Shown: in pieces, positions 1 to 7,774 of the stretch
Layout of the letters: every line of letters begins with the position of its first letter
Position numbering within the stretch: the stretch's first letter is position 1
NCBI GenBank assembly: GCA_043778205.1
Contig: JAYWGO010000034.1
Location: 1 to 64,000, forward strand
DNA from: JAAFIP01 sp043778205
GTDB taxonomy: Bacteria; Pseudomonadota; Gammaproteobacteria; Burkholderiales; Burkholderiaceae_C
Direction of reading: 5' to 3'
Length of the DNA: 64,000 nt
The notes under the pieces: generated by a model
Databases searched by the model: none
The model's input: only the letters and a program-made list of their open reading frames with translations
Told to the model about the DNA's origin: nothing
Program-made: the position numbers and the translations under genes

Positions 1-47
1 GAGTACACTTATCCACAGTTGCTGATTCAAAATCAAGCAACCCGCCC

Positions 48-98
48 TGGCTCAATATTGGATCGGCAGGGTGGTTCAATATTCAATCGGCGCTGACA
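48..98. mobile_element. Possible terminal repeats of an IS21-family element
   Basis: Two near-identical 20-bp units, sharing GGyTCAATATT followed by ATCGGC, lie in direct orientation at 48-67 and 72-91, 24 bp apart. The second is followed by GCTGACA, ending in CA at 98. Tandem subterminal repeats and a CA terminus are typical of IS21-family ends. No transposase is visible because the element would lie left of the window, so this is inference from the repeat pattern alone. Confidence 0.35.
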
Positions 99-233
99 CT
101 GCACAACGATCTTTCCAGATTTATAAACCCAGACAATAAGTCTGCTTCCTAGAGTGATCCGGTAACACCATTCATATTCCGCAGCGTAATTTTTCAGTGG
201 TTTAGGGCTATCACCCAAGGAAACGCTGCACAA
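99..233 (-). pseudogene. Remnant C-terminal coding fragment, unidentified
   Basis: The minus strand reads open here, with an aromatic- and basic-rich stretch (EYEWCYRITLG, then VWVYKSGKIVVQ) that looks more like protein than noise. The frame runs into the possible IS21 end at 98-48. The sequence immediately upstream is a dispersed intergenic repeat, so no proper N-terminus exists. It may be a gene tail trapped beside an insertion, or a chance frame. No function can be assigned. Confidence 0.2.
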
Positions 234-256
234 GCAGCTATTTAATATGTAGCATA
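193..256 (+). repeat. Dispersed intergenic repeat, copy A
   Basis: Core CCCAAGGAAACGCTGC, a four-base loop, GCAGC, then an AT-rich arm ending TGTAGCAT. It lies just past the 3' end of the minus-strand acyl-CoA synthetase gene. Copy A has the intact GCTGC/GCAGC hairpin. Other copies are listed separately. Confidence 0.8.
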
Positions 257-290
257 GATGGCGGTGTAGAAAACACCTCTAGGCTACTGT

Positions 291-1865
291 TCAGGCCATC
301 TGTACGGCCGCTGGCGCAGCTGTCTGCGCGGCCTTGAGCGCGCTGGCTGCTAGCTCGGCTTTGGCGATTTTTCCTGTGGGTGTCATAGGCATCTCAGCCA
401 CTATTTGCACCGTCAGCGGGCCTAGCGCGTACTGCGGTAGTGCTTTGGCAATCGCCTCTAGCAAGGGCGCGGTGTCCAGGGTAGCAGCCGCTTGCAAGCC
501 GCCATCGGTGCGGGTAATGTAGGCCACGGGCCGCGTGCCTAGGGCGGCATCGGGCAGGCCAATCAGTGCAGCTTGGCGCACGCCGCTGTGCTGGCACAGG
601 GCTTCTTCAATATCGCGTGGGTACCAGTCTACCCCGCCCACCACCAGCAGTTCCGATCGGCGCCCGCGCATGGTGATAAAGCCGTCGCTGTCTACCAAGC
701 CCAGGTCGCCGGTGCGCAGCAGGCCGCCGTGGGTGGCTTGGGCGGTTTTCTCTGGCAGGCCCCAGTAGCCCCACATAAAGCCGCCGCGCAAAACGATCTC
801 ACCTACTTTGCCGGGCGGCAAGCGCTGGCCAGCAGAATCTTGCATCCACACTTCTTTGTCGGGCAGGGCCGGGCCTACGCGGCCAAGCTTGGCATCGTCC
901 ATCTCTAGCTCGGGGTAGCCTAGGGCCATAAAGCCGCCTAGCTCGCTTTGGCCAAAGCTTTCTACCAAGGGGAGTTTGAGGCTGTCGCGCCAGGCTTTTT
1001 TAAGCGTAGGCGGCACGGGGCCACCGCCCGACAAGCCCATGCGCAACCCGTGGGGCACGCGCCCACGCAGGCGGCTCTCCAGCAGCAGGTCTTGCAAAAA
1101 TGTAGGGTTACCCACCAGCACACTGGCGCGGGCCGCGTCCATCGCGTCCCAGCCTGCGGCTTGGGTCCAAAACCGCATGACTTGCGCCGTAGCGCCTTGC
1201 GCCATGCAGGGTAGCAAGTTGGCCACCAGCTGGTACGAGCTAGACAGCGCACTGGGGCCAAAGCCTACGTCATTTGCGGTAATGCGCAGCCGCTCGGCAA
1301 TGCAGCGGGTAGCGCGCACGGTGGGCTCGTGCGCTAGGCATGCGCCCTTGGGTTTGCCGGTGGTGCCGGAGGTGTACGACAAATGGGCAATGGCGCTTTC
1401 GTCCTCAGGGTCAGGCCCCGGCGGCAGGTGCGCAGCCAGCAGCGCGGGCAGCGAATGTGCGCCTTCTTGGGCTTTGTCCATGCACACCAAATGCGCCACG
1501 CCCGGCACCTGCGCCGCCGCCGCGCTAACGGCTTGGTGCATGTCGTGCGTGTAGATCACCACCTTGGGGGTGTGGTCGGCAAAATAGTAGGTCAGCTCAT
1601 CGGCAAACTTCACGTTCACCAGCGCGGCTATGGCCCCTATGCGCCAGGCACCCAGCATGGCGTACAAGTAGTCCATGCCGTTGTGGGCAAACACCGTGAC
1701 CCTGTCGCCCTTTTGTACGCCCAAATGCGTCAGCACACCCGCCATGTCGTGCATGGCCGCTACGGCTTGTGCGTAGCTGTGGGCCATGCCGCGGTCTACC
1801 CATACAAACGCGGTTTTATCGGGTGTGCGCTCGGCGCTGCGCAGCAAAAGGTGGTGCATCAACAT
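291..1865 (-). CDS. Acyl-CoA synthetase (AMP-binding, ANL superfamily)
   Basis: Predicted to activate a carboxylic acid, probably a fatty or aromatic acid, to its CoA thioester through an acyl-adenylate. The 524-residue length is normal for the family. The phosphate-binding A3 motif YTSGTTGKPKG lies near residue 165, an A8-type hinge (RTGDLG, then RGRRSELLVVGG) near 390-410, and the catalytic lysine motif PTGKIAKAEL close to the C-terminus. The ATG at 1865 is followed directly by family-like sequence. It is the last gene of a minus-strand run behind a broken BMP-type binding protein and a hydroxyacid dehydrogenase, which suggests a small acid-utilisation operon. The substrate cannot be read from sequence. 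Confidence 0.85.
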   Translation of the reverse strand: MLMHHLLLRSAERTPDKTAFVWVDRGMAHSYAQAVAAMHDMAGVLTHLGVQKGDRVTVFAHNGMDYLYAMLGAWRIGAIAALVNVKFADELTYYFADHTPKVVIYTHDMHQAVSAAAAQVPGVAHLVCMDKAQEGAHSLPALLAAHLPPGPDPEDESAIAHLSYTSGTTGKPKGACLAHEPTVRATRCIAERLRITANDVGFGPSALSSSYQLVANLLPCMAQGATAQVMRFWTQAAGWDAMDAARASVLVGNPTFLQDLLLESRLRGRVPHGLRMGLSGGGPVPPTLKKAWRDSLKLPLVESFGQSELGGFMALGYPELEMDDAKLGRVGPALPDKEVWMQDSAGQRLPPGKVGEIVLRGGFMWGYWGLPEKTAQATHGGLLRTGDLGLVDSDGFITMRGRRSELLVVGGVDWYPRDIEEALCQHSGVRQAALIGLPDAALGTRPVAYITRTDGGLQAAATLDTAPLLEAIAKALPQYALGPLTVQIVAEMPMTPTGKIAKAELAASALKAAQTAAPAAVQMA

Positions 1866-1908
1866 AGGTTTAAGTCCTGTAAAGATAGCCTGCTTGGTGA
1901 GAGAAAGT

Positions 1909-3042
1909 TTACTTGGGCACTTTGCCGGTCACGCCCATCACGTAGTAGTTCATGCCGCCAATTTCTGCGTCGGTCAGCCCTGCGCCCATGGCCACGATGT
2001 CTTTGCCTTCATTGCTTTTAAGTGGCCCGCTGAACGGCAAAAGCTTACCCGCTTTCATCTCGGCCTCTAGCTTTAACACCTTGTCTTGTGCGTCTTTGGG
2101 CACGGCTGCGTTCATGCCAGCCATTTGAATATAGCCTTGCGCATACGAACCCCAAGTGTTGCCACTTTTCCACTGCCCGGCCAGCACGTCGCGCACCACT
2201 TGGGTGTAGTACGGCCCCCAGTTGTGCACCACAGCGGACAACTGGCCTTTGGGGCCTAGTTTTTTCATGTCAGATTGGTAACCAAAAGAGTATTTGCCTT
2301 TTTTCTCGGCCTCTACCACCACGGCAGGTGAGTTGGTGTGGTTGGCCAGCACATCGGCGTTTTGGTTTAGCAGCGACAGCGCAGCCTCGGTTTCTTTGGC
2401 CGGGTCAAACCACGAATTTACCCACACCACGCGCATCTCGGCTTTGGGGTTAACGCTGCGCATGCCCAGCGTAAATGCATTGATGCCCTGCAGCACCTCG
2501 GGGATAGGAAACGCAGCCACGTAGCCTGCAATACCGGTTTTAGACATATGCCCTGCGATCACGCCGTTCAGGTAGCGGGCTTCGTAAAACTTGGCGCTGT
2601 AGCTGGCTACATTAGCCGCTTGTTTATAACCAGTGCCGTTGGCAAAAATAACCTTCGGAAACTCTGCGGCCACCCGCAAAGTTTGCTCCATCTAGCCAAA
2701 GCTGGGGGTAAAGATCACTTGGTTGCCGTCTTGCGCTAGCTGGCGAATCACGCGCTCGGCATCAGGCCCTTCGGGTACGTTTTCTACATACTGCAGCTTG
2801 ACTTTGCCGGCCAAGGCTTTTTCCATTTCCAGCATGCCCGTGTGGTGCTGAAAGTTCCAGCCTACGTCAGATATCGGGGTGTTGTACAAAATACCCACTT
2901 TGAGTGGGGCCTGTGCCCAGGCTGGGGCGTGGAGCAAACCCGCAGCCACTACAGCCGCAGTACAAGCTGTACTTAAAGCTGCACTGGTAGCCACACGCAA
3001 GCACTGCCTGCGGCTGGGGGAATCAACAGTTAATGTAGGCAT
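1909..3042 (-). pseudogene. BMP-family ABC transporter substrate-binding protein, interrupted by an in-frame amber codon
   Basis: One continuous frame encodes a 377-residue periplasmic binding protein of the BMP/PnrA family (nucleoside-type ligands), but codon 117 is TAG at 2692-2694. The N-terminal part has a Tat-like leader (SRRQCLR, hydrophobic stretch, AWAQA) and the opening fold (KVGILYNTPISDVGWN). It stops at the conserved FTPSFG, and the frame resumes immediately with MEQTLRVAAEFPKVIF through to the family-typical C-terminus. Intact homologues usually have Phe or Tyr here, so a single-base change explains the stop. Only nonsense suppression or a sequencing error would allow a full product; an internal restart would lack a signal peptide. 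No permease or ATPase genes lie nearby. Confidence 0.85.
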
Positions 3043-3105
3043 TGTCGTACTCCGTTATGAAAAAATTCAAACGAGCAACAACTATGCCAAAGACCCAACT
3101 TAGGC

Positions 3106-3975
3106 TTAGACCATACCGTTGCGGCTGGCCAGCTCGACAAACAAGCCGCTGTGGTCTAGCTCCCCAAGGCCGTGCTCTGCAGCTTGGGCGTACAGGGCTT
3201 CCAGGGCTTTGGTAATGGGGATGTCCATGCTGGTTTCGTGGGCAGTGTCCAGCGCATTGCGCATGTCTTTAAGCTGAATGGCCAAGCGGCCACGGGGGGC
3301 AAAGTCACGCGCAATCATGCGCTGGCCGTGCAGCTGCAAAATGCGGCTTTCGGCAAAACCACCGCCTATGGCCTCGCGCACTTTGGCCATGTCTGCACCG
3401 CCGCGCTGGCACAGCAGCAGGGCTTCAGCCACCGCGCCAATGGTAATGCCCACAATCATTTGGTTGGCCAGCTTGGCCAGTTGGCCTGCGCCGTGCGGGC
3501 CCACATGCGTGCTGCGGCCCAGCAGGGCCAGCACCGGCTGGGCACGTGCAAAGCTCTCGGGTTTGCCACCGGCCATGATGGCCAGCGTGCCGGCTTCAGC
3601 ACCTACGGTGCCGCCCGATACTGGGCAGTCCAAATGGTCAATGCCCAGCAGCGCCAGCCTGGCCGCATGGTCGCGCGCCTCACTGGGCTTGGTACTGGCC
3701 ATGTCGATCACCAGCGTGCCCTTGGCCAGGGCTTGGGCGGTGCCTTGGGCAAACAGCACTTGGTCCATGATCTTGCCGTTTTCCAGCACACCAACGACCA
3801 CATCAGCCCCAGCTGCGGCTTGGGCTGCTGTGCCAAACACCTGCGCACCAAAAGGCAACAGGCGCTCGGCTTTGGCGCGGGTGCGGTTGTAGGCATGCAC
3901 CGTGTGACCTGCTTCACACAAGCGGCGTGCTATGGGCCAACCCATGAGTCCAATACCTAATACAGCTATCTTCAT
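3106..3975 (-). CDS. NAD(P)-dependent hydroxyacid dehydrogenase, 3-hydroxyisobutyrate dehydrogenase family
   Basis: A 289-residue beta-hydroxyacid dehydrogenase, the family of 3-hydroxyisobutyrate dehydrogenase and tartronate semialdehyde reductase, expected to be cytoplasmic. The Rossmann loop GIGLMGWPIA is at residues 7-16, the substrate-binding signature DCPVSGGTVGAEAG near 115-128, and the catalytic lysine in GQLAKLANQM near 165. The C-terminal helical half contains the family's terminal LDHSG motif. It is first in the minus-strand run with the broken BMP binding protein and the acyl-CoA synthetase, which would fit conversion of a short hydroxyacid. Exact substrate and cofactor preference are not visible. 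Confidence 0.85.
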   Translation of the reverse strand: MKIAVLGIGLMGWPIARRLCEAGHTVHAYNRTRAKAERLLPFGAQVFGTAAQAAAGADVVVGVLENGKIMDQVLFAQGTAQALAKGTLVIDMASTKPSEARDHAARLALLGIDHLDCPVSGGTVGAEAGTLAIMAGGKPESFARAQPVLALLGRSTHVGPHGAGQLAKLANQMIVGITIGAVAEALLLCQRGGADMAKVREAIGGGFAESRILQLHGQRMIARDFAPRGRLAIQLKDMRNALDTAHETSMDIPITKALEALYAQAAEHGLGELDHSGLFVELASRNGMV

Positions 3976-3980
3976 ATTAC

Positions 3981-4040
3981 TCTTAATTTAATAGCTGCCT
4001 GTGCAGCATTTCCTTGGGCGATAGGGCTATTTGATGTAAA
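3981..4040 (-). repeat. Dispersed intergenic repeat, copy B
   Basis: Reverse orientation, with an intact GCTGC/GCAGC hairpin and the CCCAAGGAAATGCTGC core. It sits about 6 bp upstream of the dehydrogenase start in a divergent intergenic region. It is the only clear copy near a gene 5' end. A separate small hairpin (TAATGGC at 4041-4047 with GCCATTA at 4058-4064) follows directly. Confidence 0.8.
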
Positions 4041-4223
4041 TAATGGCCTGCAAAAAAGCCATTATCAATGGGGTAGATTTTACGCGCTGCTAGGTTTGTT
4101 CGGCTGTCTCTTGGGTGCAAGCTCTTCCTGTAGTTTGTTTCTAGCTACCTACCCAACCAACCAAGCCGCAACGTTTAACCACAAGAATTTTGCAATTCAC
4201 CCCACTGGCGTTACAGTGCAGCT

Positions 4224-5111
4224 ATGACCCCACGCTTTCCCTTCAACCCCGACCCTGCCTACCTAGACAACCAGTACAACAACCGCCTGCGCGTGCCCGA
4301 CTTTATGAGCCGCTACGTCCAAGGCTGGCAAAGCGGCTCGGCAGCGGTGCGCGCAGCACAGGCCTGTGTGCTAGACCTTAGCTACGGCCACAGCAGCGCA
4401 GAAAAGCTCGATATTTTCCCGGCAAGCGGCACACACCAGTCGTCGCTGGTACCGGTGCTGGTATTTGTCCACGGCGGCTACTGGCGCAGCCTGGACAAAG
4501 CTGACCACAGCTTTGTAGCGCCCAGTTTTACCAAGCACGGCGTGTGCGTGGTGGTACCCAACTATGCCCTGTGCGGTGCCCAAAGCCCCACCACCATCGA
4601 AGACATCACCCTGCAAACGGTGCGCGCAGTGGCCTGGGTGCACCAGCACATAGGGCAGTATGGCGGCGACCCAGCGCGCATTACTGTAGCAGGCCACTCC
4701 GCTGGTGGGCATTTGGCCGCGATGATGGCGGCTTGCCAGTGGGAGCGGTTTGACACAAAGCTGCCCCAGCAAGTGGTGCGCAACGCGCTAAGCATCTCGG
4801 GCCTGCATGACTTAGCCCCCCTGCAACACAGCCCATATTTGCAGGCTGACCTGCAGCTCACACCCGCCCATGTGCAGCGCTGCAGCCCGGCGTACTTTGC
4901 CCAGCCGCGTGCACCGCTTAATGCCGTATGCGGCGGTGATGAAAGCGCAGAGTTTGCACGGCAAAACCAGTTGATTCATACCGCTTGGGGCCCGCAGCAT
5001 GTGCCCGTATGCGAAGCTATGGCAGGGCATAACCACTTTAGCATGCTAGAAACTTTAACTGACCCGCAACACCGTACCCATGCGCTGGCGCTGCAGCTTT
5101 TAACCGCCTAA
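4224..5111 (+). CDS. Alpha/beta hydrolase, HGGXW (arylformamidase-like) type
   Basis: A 295-residue cytoplasmic alpha/beta hydrolase. The oxyanion-hole motif HGGYW near residue 83 is the HGGXW signature of kynurenine formamidase-like enzymes. The nucleophile elbow is AGHSAGGHLAA near 160, and acid and histidine candidates lie in CGGDES and AGHNHFS near the C-terminus. It could hydrolyse N-formylkynurenine or another amide or ester; no kyn genes are adjacent to support a tryptophan role. The ATG at 4224 lies just after a short untranslated leader. It is followed after 53 bp by an S41 peptidase gene on the same strand, with no shared pathway evident. Confidence 0.8.
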   Translation: MTPRFPFNPDPAYLDNQYNNRLRVPDFMSRYVQGWQSGSAAVRAAQACVLDLSYGHSSAEKLDIFPASGTHQSSLVPVLVFVHGGYWRSLDKADHSFVAPSFTKHGVCVVVPNYALCGAQSPTTIEDITLQTVRAVAWVHQHIGQYGGDPARITVAGHSAGGHLAAMMAACQWERFDTKLPQQVVRNALSISGLHDLAPLQHSPYLQADLQLTPAHVQRCSPAYFAQPRAPLNAVCGGDESAEFARQNQLIHTAWGPQHVPVCEAMAGHNHFSMLETLTDPQHRTHALALQLLTA

Positions 5112-5164
5112 GCAAGCGCCCATTTTTGCGCTTGCACCCACACAACTTTTACAAAACCAACACC

Positions 5165-6580
5165 ATGGCATTGACGACAACCCAGCACCTGCCCGCTTTA
5201 GGCACCGCAACATGGGCCAGCCTTCTAGGCAGTGCGCTCTTGGTAGCCTGTGGCGGTGGCGGCGGCGACAGCAGCGCTGTGCCCACGCTGGCCAGCGGCT
5301 ACCCGCAAGCGCCAGTGAGCTGCAGCACCACAGACCAAAAAGCATGGCTGCGCGACTACATGAACGACAGGTACTTTTGGTACGACCAGCAAGGCACCCC
5401 CAACGACGCTGCCACCACGCCTGCAGGCTACCTGAGCTCTTTGCTTTTTAAGCCCAAAGACCGCTACAGCTACACCCAAAACACGGCCCAGTACACCCAG
5501 TTTTTTGCCGAAGGTACGCGCACTGGCTACGGCTATGCGCTGATGTACGAAGATGCCGCTAAAACGGTGCTTAAAGTGCGCTTGATCGAGCCGCGCAGCC
5601 CGTTGGGCACCCAGGGCCTGCTGCAGCGCGGCGACACCATTGTCAGCATTGATGGTTTTACGCCCGCGCAAATTACGGCAGGCCAGCTTAGCGCCGTCAG
5701 CACCGAGGGCGTACAGCGCAATTTTGTGGTGCAAGGCAGCACTGGCCAACGCAGTTTTAGCGCGCTGTCGGCTACTTTCCCGCTCAGCCCCGTGATAGAT
5801 GCGCGGGTACTTACCGTGGGCAGTACCCGCGTGGGGTATTTGATGTACCAAGAGTTCATCACCACCGGCGCGGCGGCTTTGGGCAGCGCTTTTGAGGCCT
5901 TTAGCGCAGCAGGTGTTACCGAGCTTATTTTAGACTTTCGCTACAACGGCGGCGGCAGTACCGCGCAGGCCCGCAACATAGCCAGCATGGCAGGTGGTGC
6001 GGCTGTAGAGGGCAAGGTCTTTGCCAACTACCGCTACAGCGCCAAGCTGGCAGACAACAACGTGGTGCAAAATTTCACTACCAACGGCCTACCGGCCGTA
6101 CCGCTGGCTGCCGTGAACCGGGTTTTTGTTATTACCTCGGGCGACACAGCATCGGCCAGCGAGCTGGTGATTAATGCGTTGCGCCCGTTCAAACCGGTCA
6201 TCACCATTGGCGGCACCACCTACGGAAAACCCTATGCCTTTGTGCCCCAAGAGGCCTGCGGCACCACCTACAGCGCTGTGAATATTGAAATTGCCAACGC
6301 TCTCGGCTCTGCCGACTACAGCGCAGGCTTTGCCGCCACCTGCCCCGTCGCCGACGACCTAACGCGCCAGCTAGGCGACCCGCTAGAAGCACGCTTGGCT
6401 GCCGCGCTAGGCTATGTGCGCACCGGTAGCTGCCCCGTTGCCGCCAGTGTTTTACAGCCAAATAAGCCTAACGCCCAAGGAAATGCTGCACAAGCAGCTA
6501 CTAAAAGCATAGTAAGCAGTGCGTTGCAGTCTGACACTGGCTACGGCGAAATAAGCCCAGCGCAGATGCGCATGGACTAA
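5165..6580 (+). CDS. S41-family C-terminal-processing peptidase, lipoprotein
   Basis: A predicted lipoprotein protease. The signal peptide ends in lipobox LLVAC followed by a Gly-rich linker, so the mature enzyme is membrane-anchored in the periplasm. A PDZ-like segment (QGLLQRGDTIVSIDGF) precedes the S41 core, with substrate strand LILDFRYNGGGS and the catalytic dyad Ser in TASASELV and Lys in TYGKPYAF. I chose ATG 5165 over a TTG at 5126 because it gives a clean signal sequence. The C-terminal residues around NAQGNAAQAATKS are encoded by a copy of the dispersed repeat found elsewhere in intergenic DNA, so the tail is probably a recent extension. Substrates are unknown. Confidence 0.85.
   Translation: MALTTTQHLPALGTATWASLLGSALLVACGGGGGDSSAVPTLASGYPQAPVSCSTTDQKAWLRDYMNDRYFWYDQQGTPNDAATTPAGYLSSLLFKPKDRYSYTQNTAQYTQFFAEGTRTGYGYALMYEDAAKTVLKVRLIEPRSPLGTQGLLQRGDTIVSIDGFTPAQITAGQLSAVSTEGVQRNFVVQGSTGQRSFSALSATFPLSPVIDARVLTVGSTRVGYLMYQEFITTGAAALGSAFEAFSAAGVTELILDFRYNGGGSTAQARNIASMAGGAAVEGKVFANYRYSAKLADNNVVQNFTTNGLPAVPLAAVNRVFVITSGDTASASELVINALRPFKPVITIGGTTYGKPYAFVPQEACGTTYSAVNIEIANALGSADYSAGFAATCPVADDLTRQLGDPLEARLAAALGYVRTGSCPVAASVLQPNKPNAQGNAAQAATKSIVSSALQSDTGYGEISPAQMRMD
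6454..6515 (+). repeat. Dispersed repeat, copy C, inside a coding region
   Basis: Matches the other copies over CGCCCAAGGAAATGCTGC, the loop and GCAGCTA, but lies within the last 45 codons of the S41 peptidase gene and is translated in frame. The stop codon comes about 65 bp later. Confidence 0.8.
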
Positions 6581-6661
6581 CCCACGCGCCCAGGTATCTG
6601 GCCAACCCTAGCAACCAGCTGTGCCAACCAGCTGTGCCAACCAGCTCCACAGCCAAAGCTG

Positions 6662-7012
6662 TCAGCCCAGCGGCGGCCCGCCGGGCGGTATGCGCGCAAT
6701 AGAATGCAGCCCCAGCACGCCTATCACAATCAGCGAAATGCACACCAGCTTGAGCGCGGTGGAGGGTTCTTTAAAGTACAAAATGCCAATAGCAGCGGTA
6801 GCCACTGTGCCCACGCCCGACCACACAGCGTAGGTAATGCTCAGGTCCAATGTTTTGGTGGCAAACGTGTTGCACGAAAAAGCCAAGGCATAGCAAACAA
6901 ACATCACCACCGAGGGGAGCAAATTTGTAAATCCCTGGGACAACTTCATACAAGTCGTGCCCACCACCTCAAAAACGATAGCGATCGAGAGCAAAGTCCA
7001 GGCTTGGGACAT
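6662..7012 (-). CDS. Small multidrug resistance (SMR) family efflux protein
   Basis: A 116-residue inner-membrane protein with four hydrophobic helices, expected to work as a dimeric proton-coupled exporter of cationic drugs or guanidinium-type compounds. The essential Glu is in IVFEVVGTTCMKLS in helix 1, and the family motif YAVWSGVGTV marks helix 3. I prefer the start MSQAWTLL at 7012; an in-frame ATG at 7045 would add eleven residues that SMR proteins usually lack. The C-terminal tail (RIPPGGPPLG) is slightly long. It converges with the S41 peptidase gene and diverges from a methyltransferase gene. EmrE-like versus SugE/Gdx-like specificity is not decided. Confidence 0.85.
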   Translation of the reverse strand: MSQAWTLLSIAIVFEVVGTTCMKLSQGFTNLLPSVVMFVCYALAFSCNTFATKTLDLSITYAVWSGVGTVATAAIGILYFKEPSTALKLVCISLIVIGVLGLHSIARIPPGGPPLG

Positions 7013-7101
7013 AGACGGGGTGAAAGACTGTAATAAATTGAGCATGGCGGGCGACAGTGATTAGGTCAAAGTATTATCAACCAAGCACTTGGTAACCCTT
7101 T

Positions 7102-7740
7102 ATGCAGCTAACTGATAACGAACTGTCTGTCCTTAAATACCGCGCTAAAGCAGCAAGCTATGACGCGTCTGCCCAGTACACCATGCCGCTGCGCCAACGG
7201 GCTGTGAGCCTGCTAAATTTGCAGCCCGGCGACACGGTGCTAGACGTAGGCGCAGGCACGGGCCTGAGTTACGAGCTACTGCATGCTGCAGTCGGGCCGC
7301 AAGGCCGCGTGCTGGCTTTTGAGCAAAGCCCAGAGATGTTTGTGCAAGCGCAGGCGCGGGTGCAGCGCGCTGGCTACACCAATGTATGGCACCAACAAAC
7401 CAGCGCCGAAACCGTCACCTTGCCTGCGCAGGCCGATGCTGTTTTTTTCAACTACGTGCACGACGTATCGCGCACACCCCAAGCTGTTGCCAACATCTTG
7501 CGCCAAGCCAAGCCCGGGGCACGCATTGCCATGGCAGGGGTGAAATTTTTCCCATGGTGGACAGGCCCACTCAACCTGCTGGCCTGGGCTAAAAACCGCC
7601 CTTACAACGCCAAAGCAGCCGACCTGTGGGCACCATGGGACATAGTGCAACCCTATTGCACGCACTTTGAACGCAGCAGCACCCAGTGGGGCATGGGCTA
7701 CCTAGCGCATGGCAAACTTGGGTCTGCCGTGCACAACTGA
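7102..7740 (+). CDS. Class I SAM-dependent methyltransferase
   Basis: A 212-residue cytoplasmic methyltransferase with a Rossmann-like core. Motif I is LDVGAGTGLSYELL near residues 49-62, the acidic end of strand 2 is LAFEQSPEM near 75, and a motif IV-like strand AVFFNYVHDV lies near 115. The following KPGARIAMAGVKF resembles post-I motifs of UbiE/ubiquinone-type methyltransferases. The acceptor substrate is unknown. It is monocistronic: its neighbour upstream is the divergent SMR gene, and the convergent HipA-like gene follows on the opposite strand after about 35 bp. Confidence 0.8.
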   Translation: MQLTDNELSVLKYRAKAASYDASAQYTMPLRQRAVSLLNLQPGDTVLDVGAGTGLSYELLHAAVGPQGRVLAFEQSPEMFVQAQARVQRAGYTNVWHQQTSAETVTLPAQADAVFFNYVHDVSRTPQAVANILRQAKPGARIAMAGVKFFPWWTGPLNLLAWAKNRPYNAKAADLWAPWDIVQPYCTHFERSSTQWGMGYLAHGKLGSAVHN

Positions 7741-7774
7741 AATTTAAGTGCGCGCGCCTTGCATACCATGCGAT

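Noticed and set aside
1..290. Replication origin suggested by the TTATCCACA 9-mer at 9-17
   Set aside because: One DnaA-box match alone occurs by chance; no cluster of boxes and no dnaA, dnaN or parAB genes nearby.
4041..4064. 7-bp hairpin TAATGGC/GCCATTA as a terminator
   Set aside because: It lies between divergent genes with no transcript ending there and has no T-run; left as an unexplained dyad.
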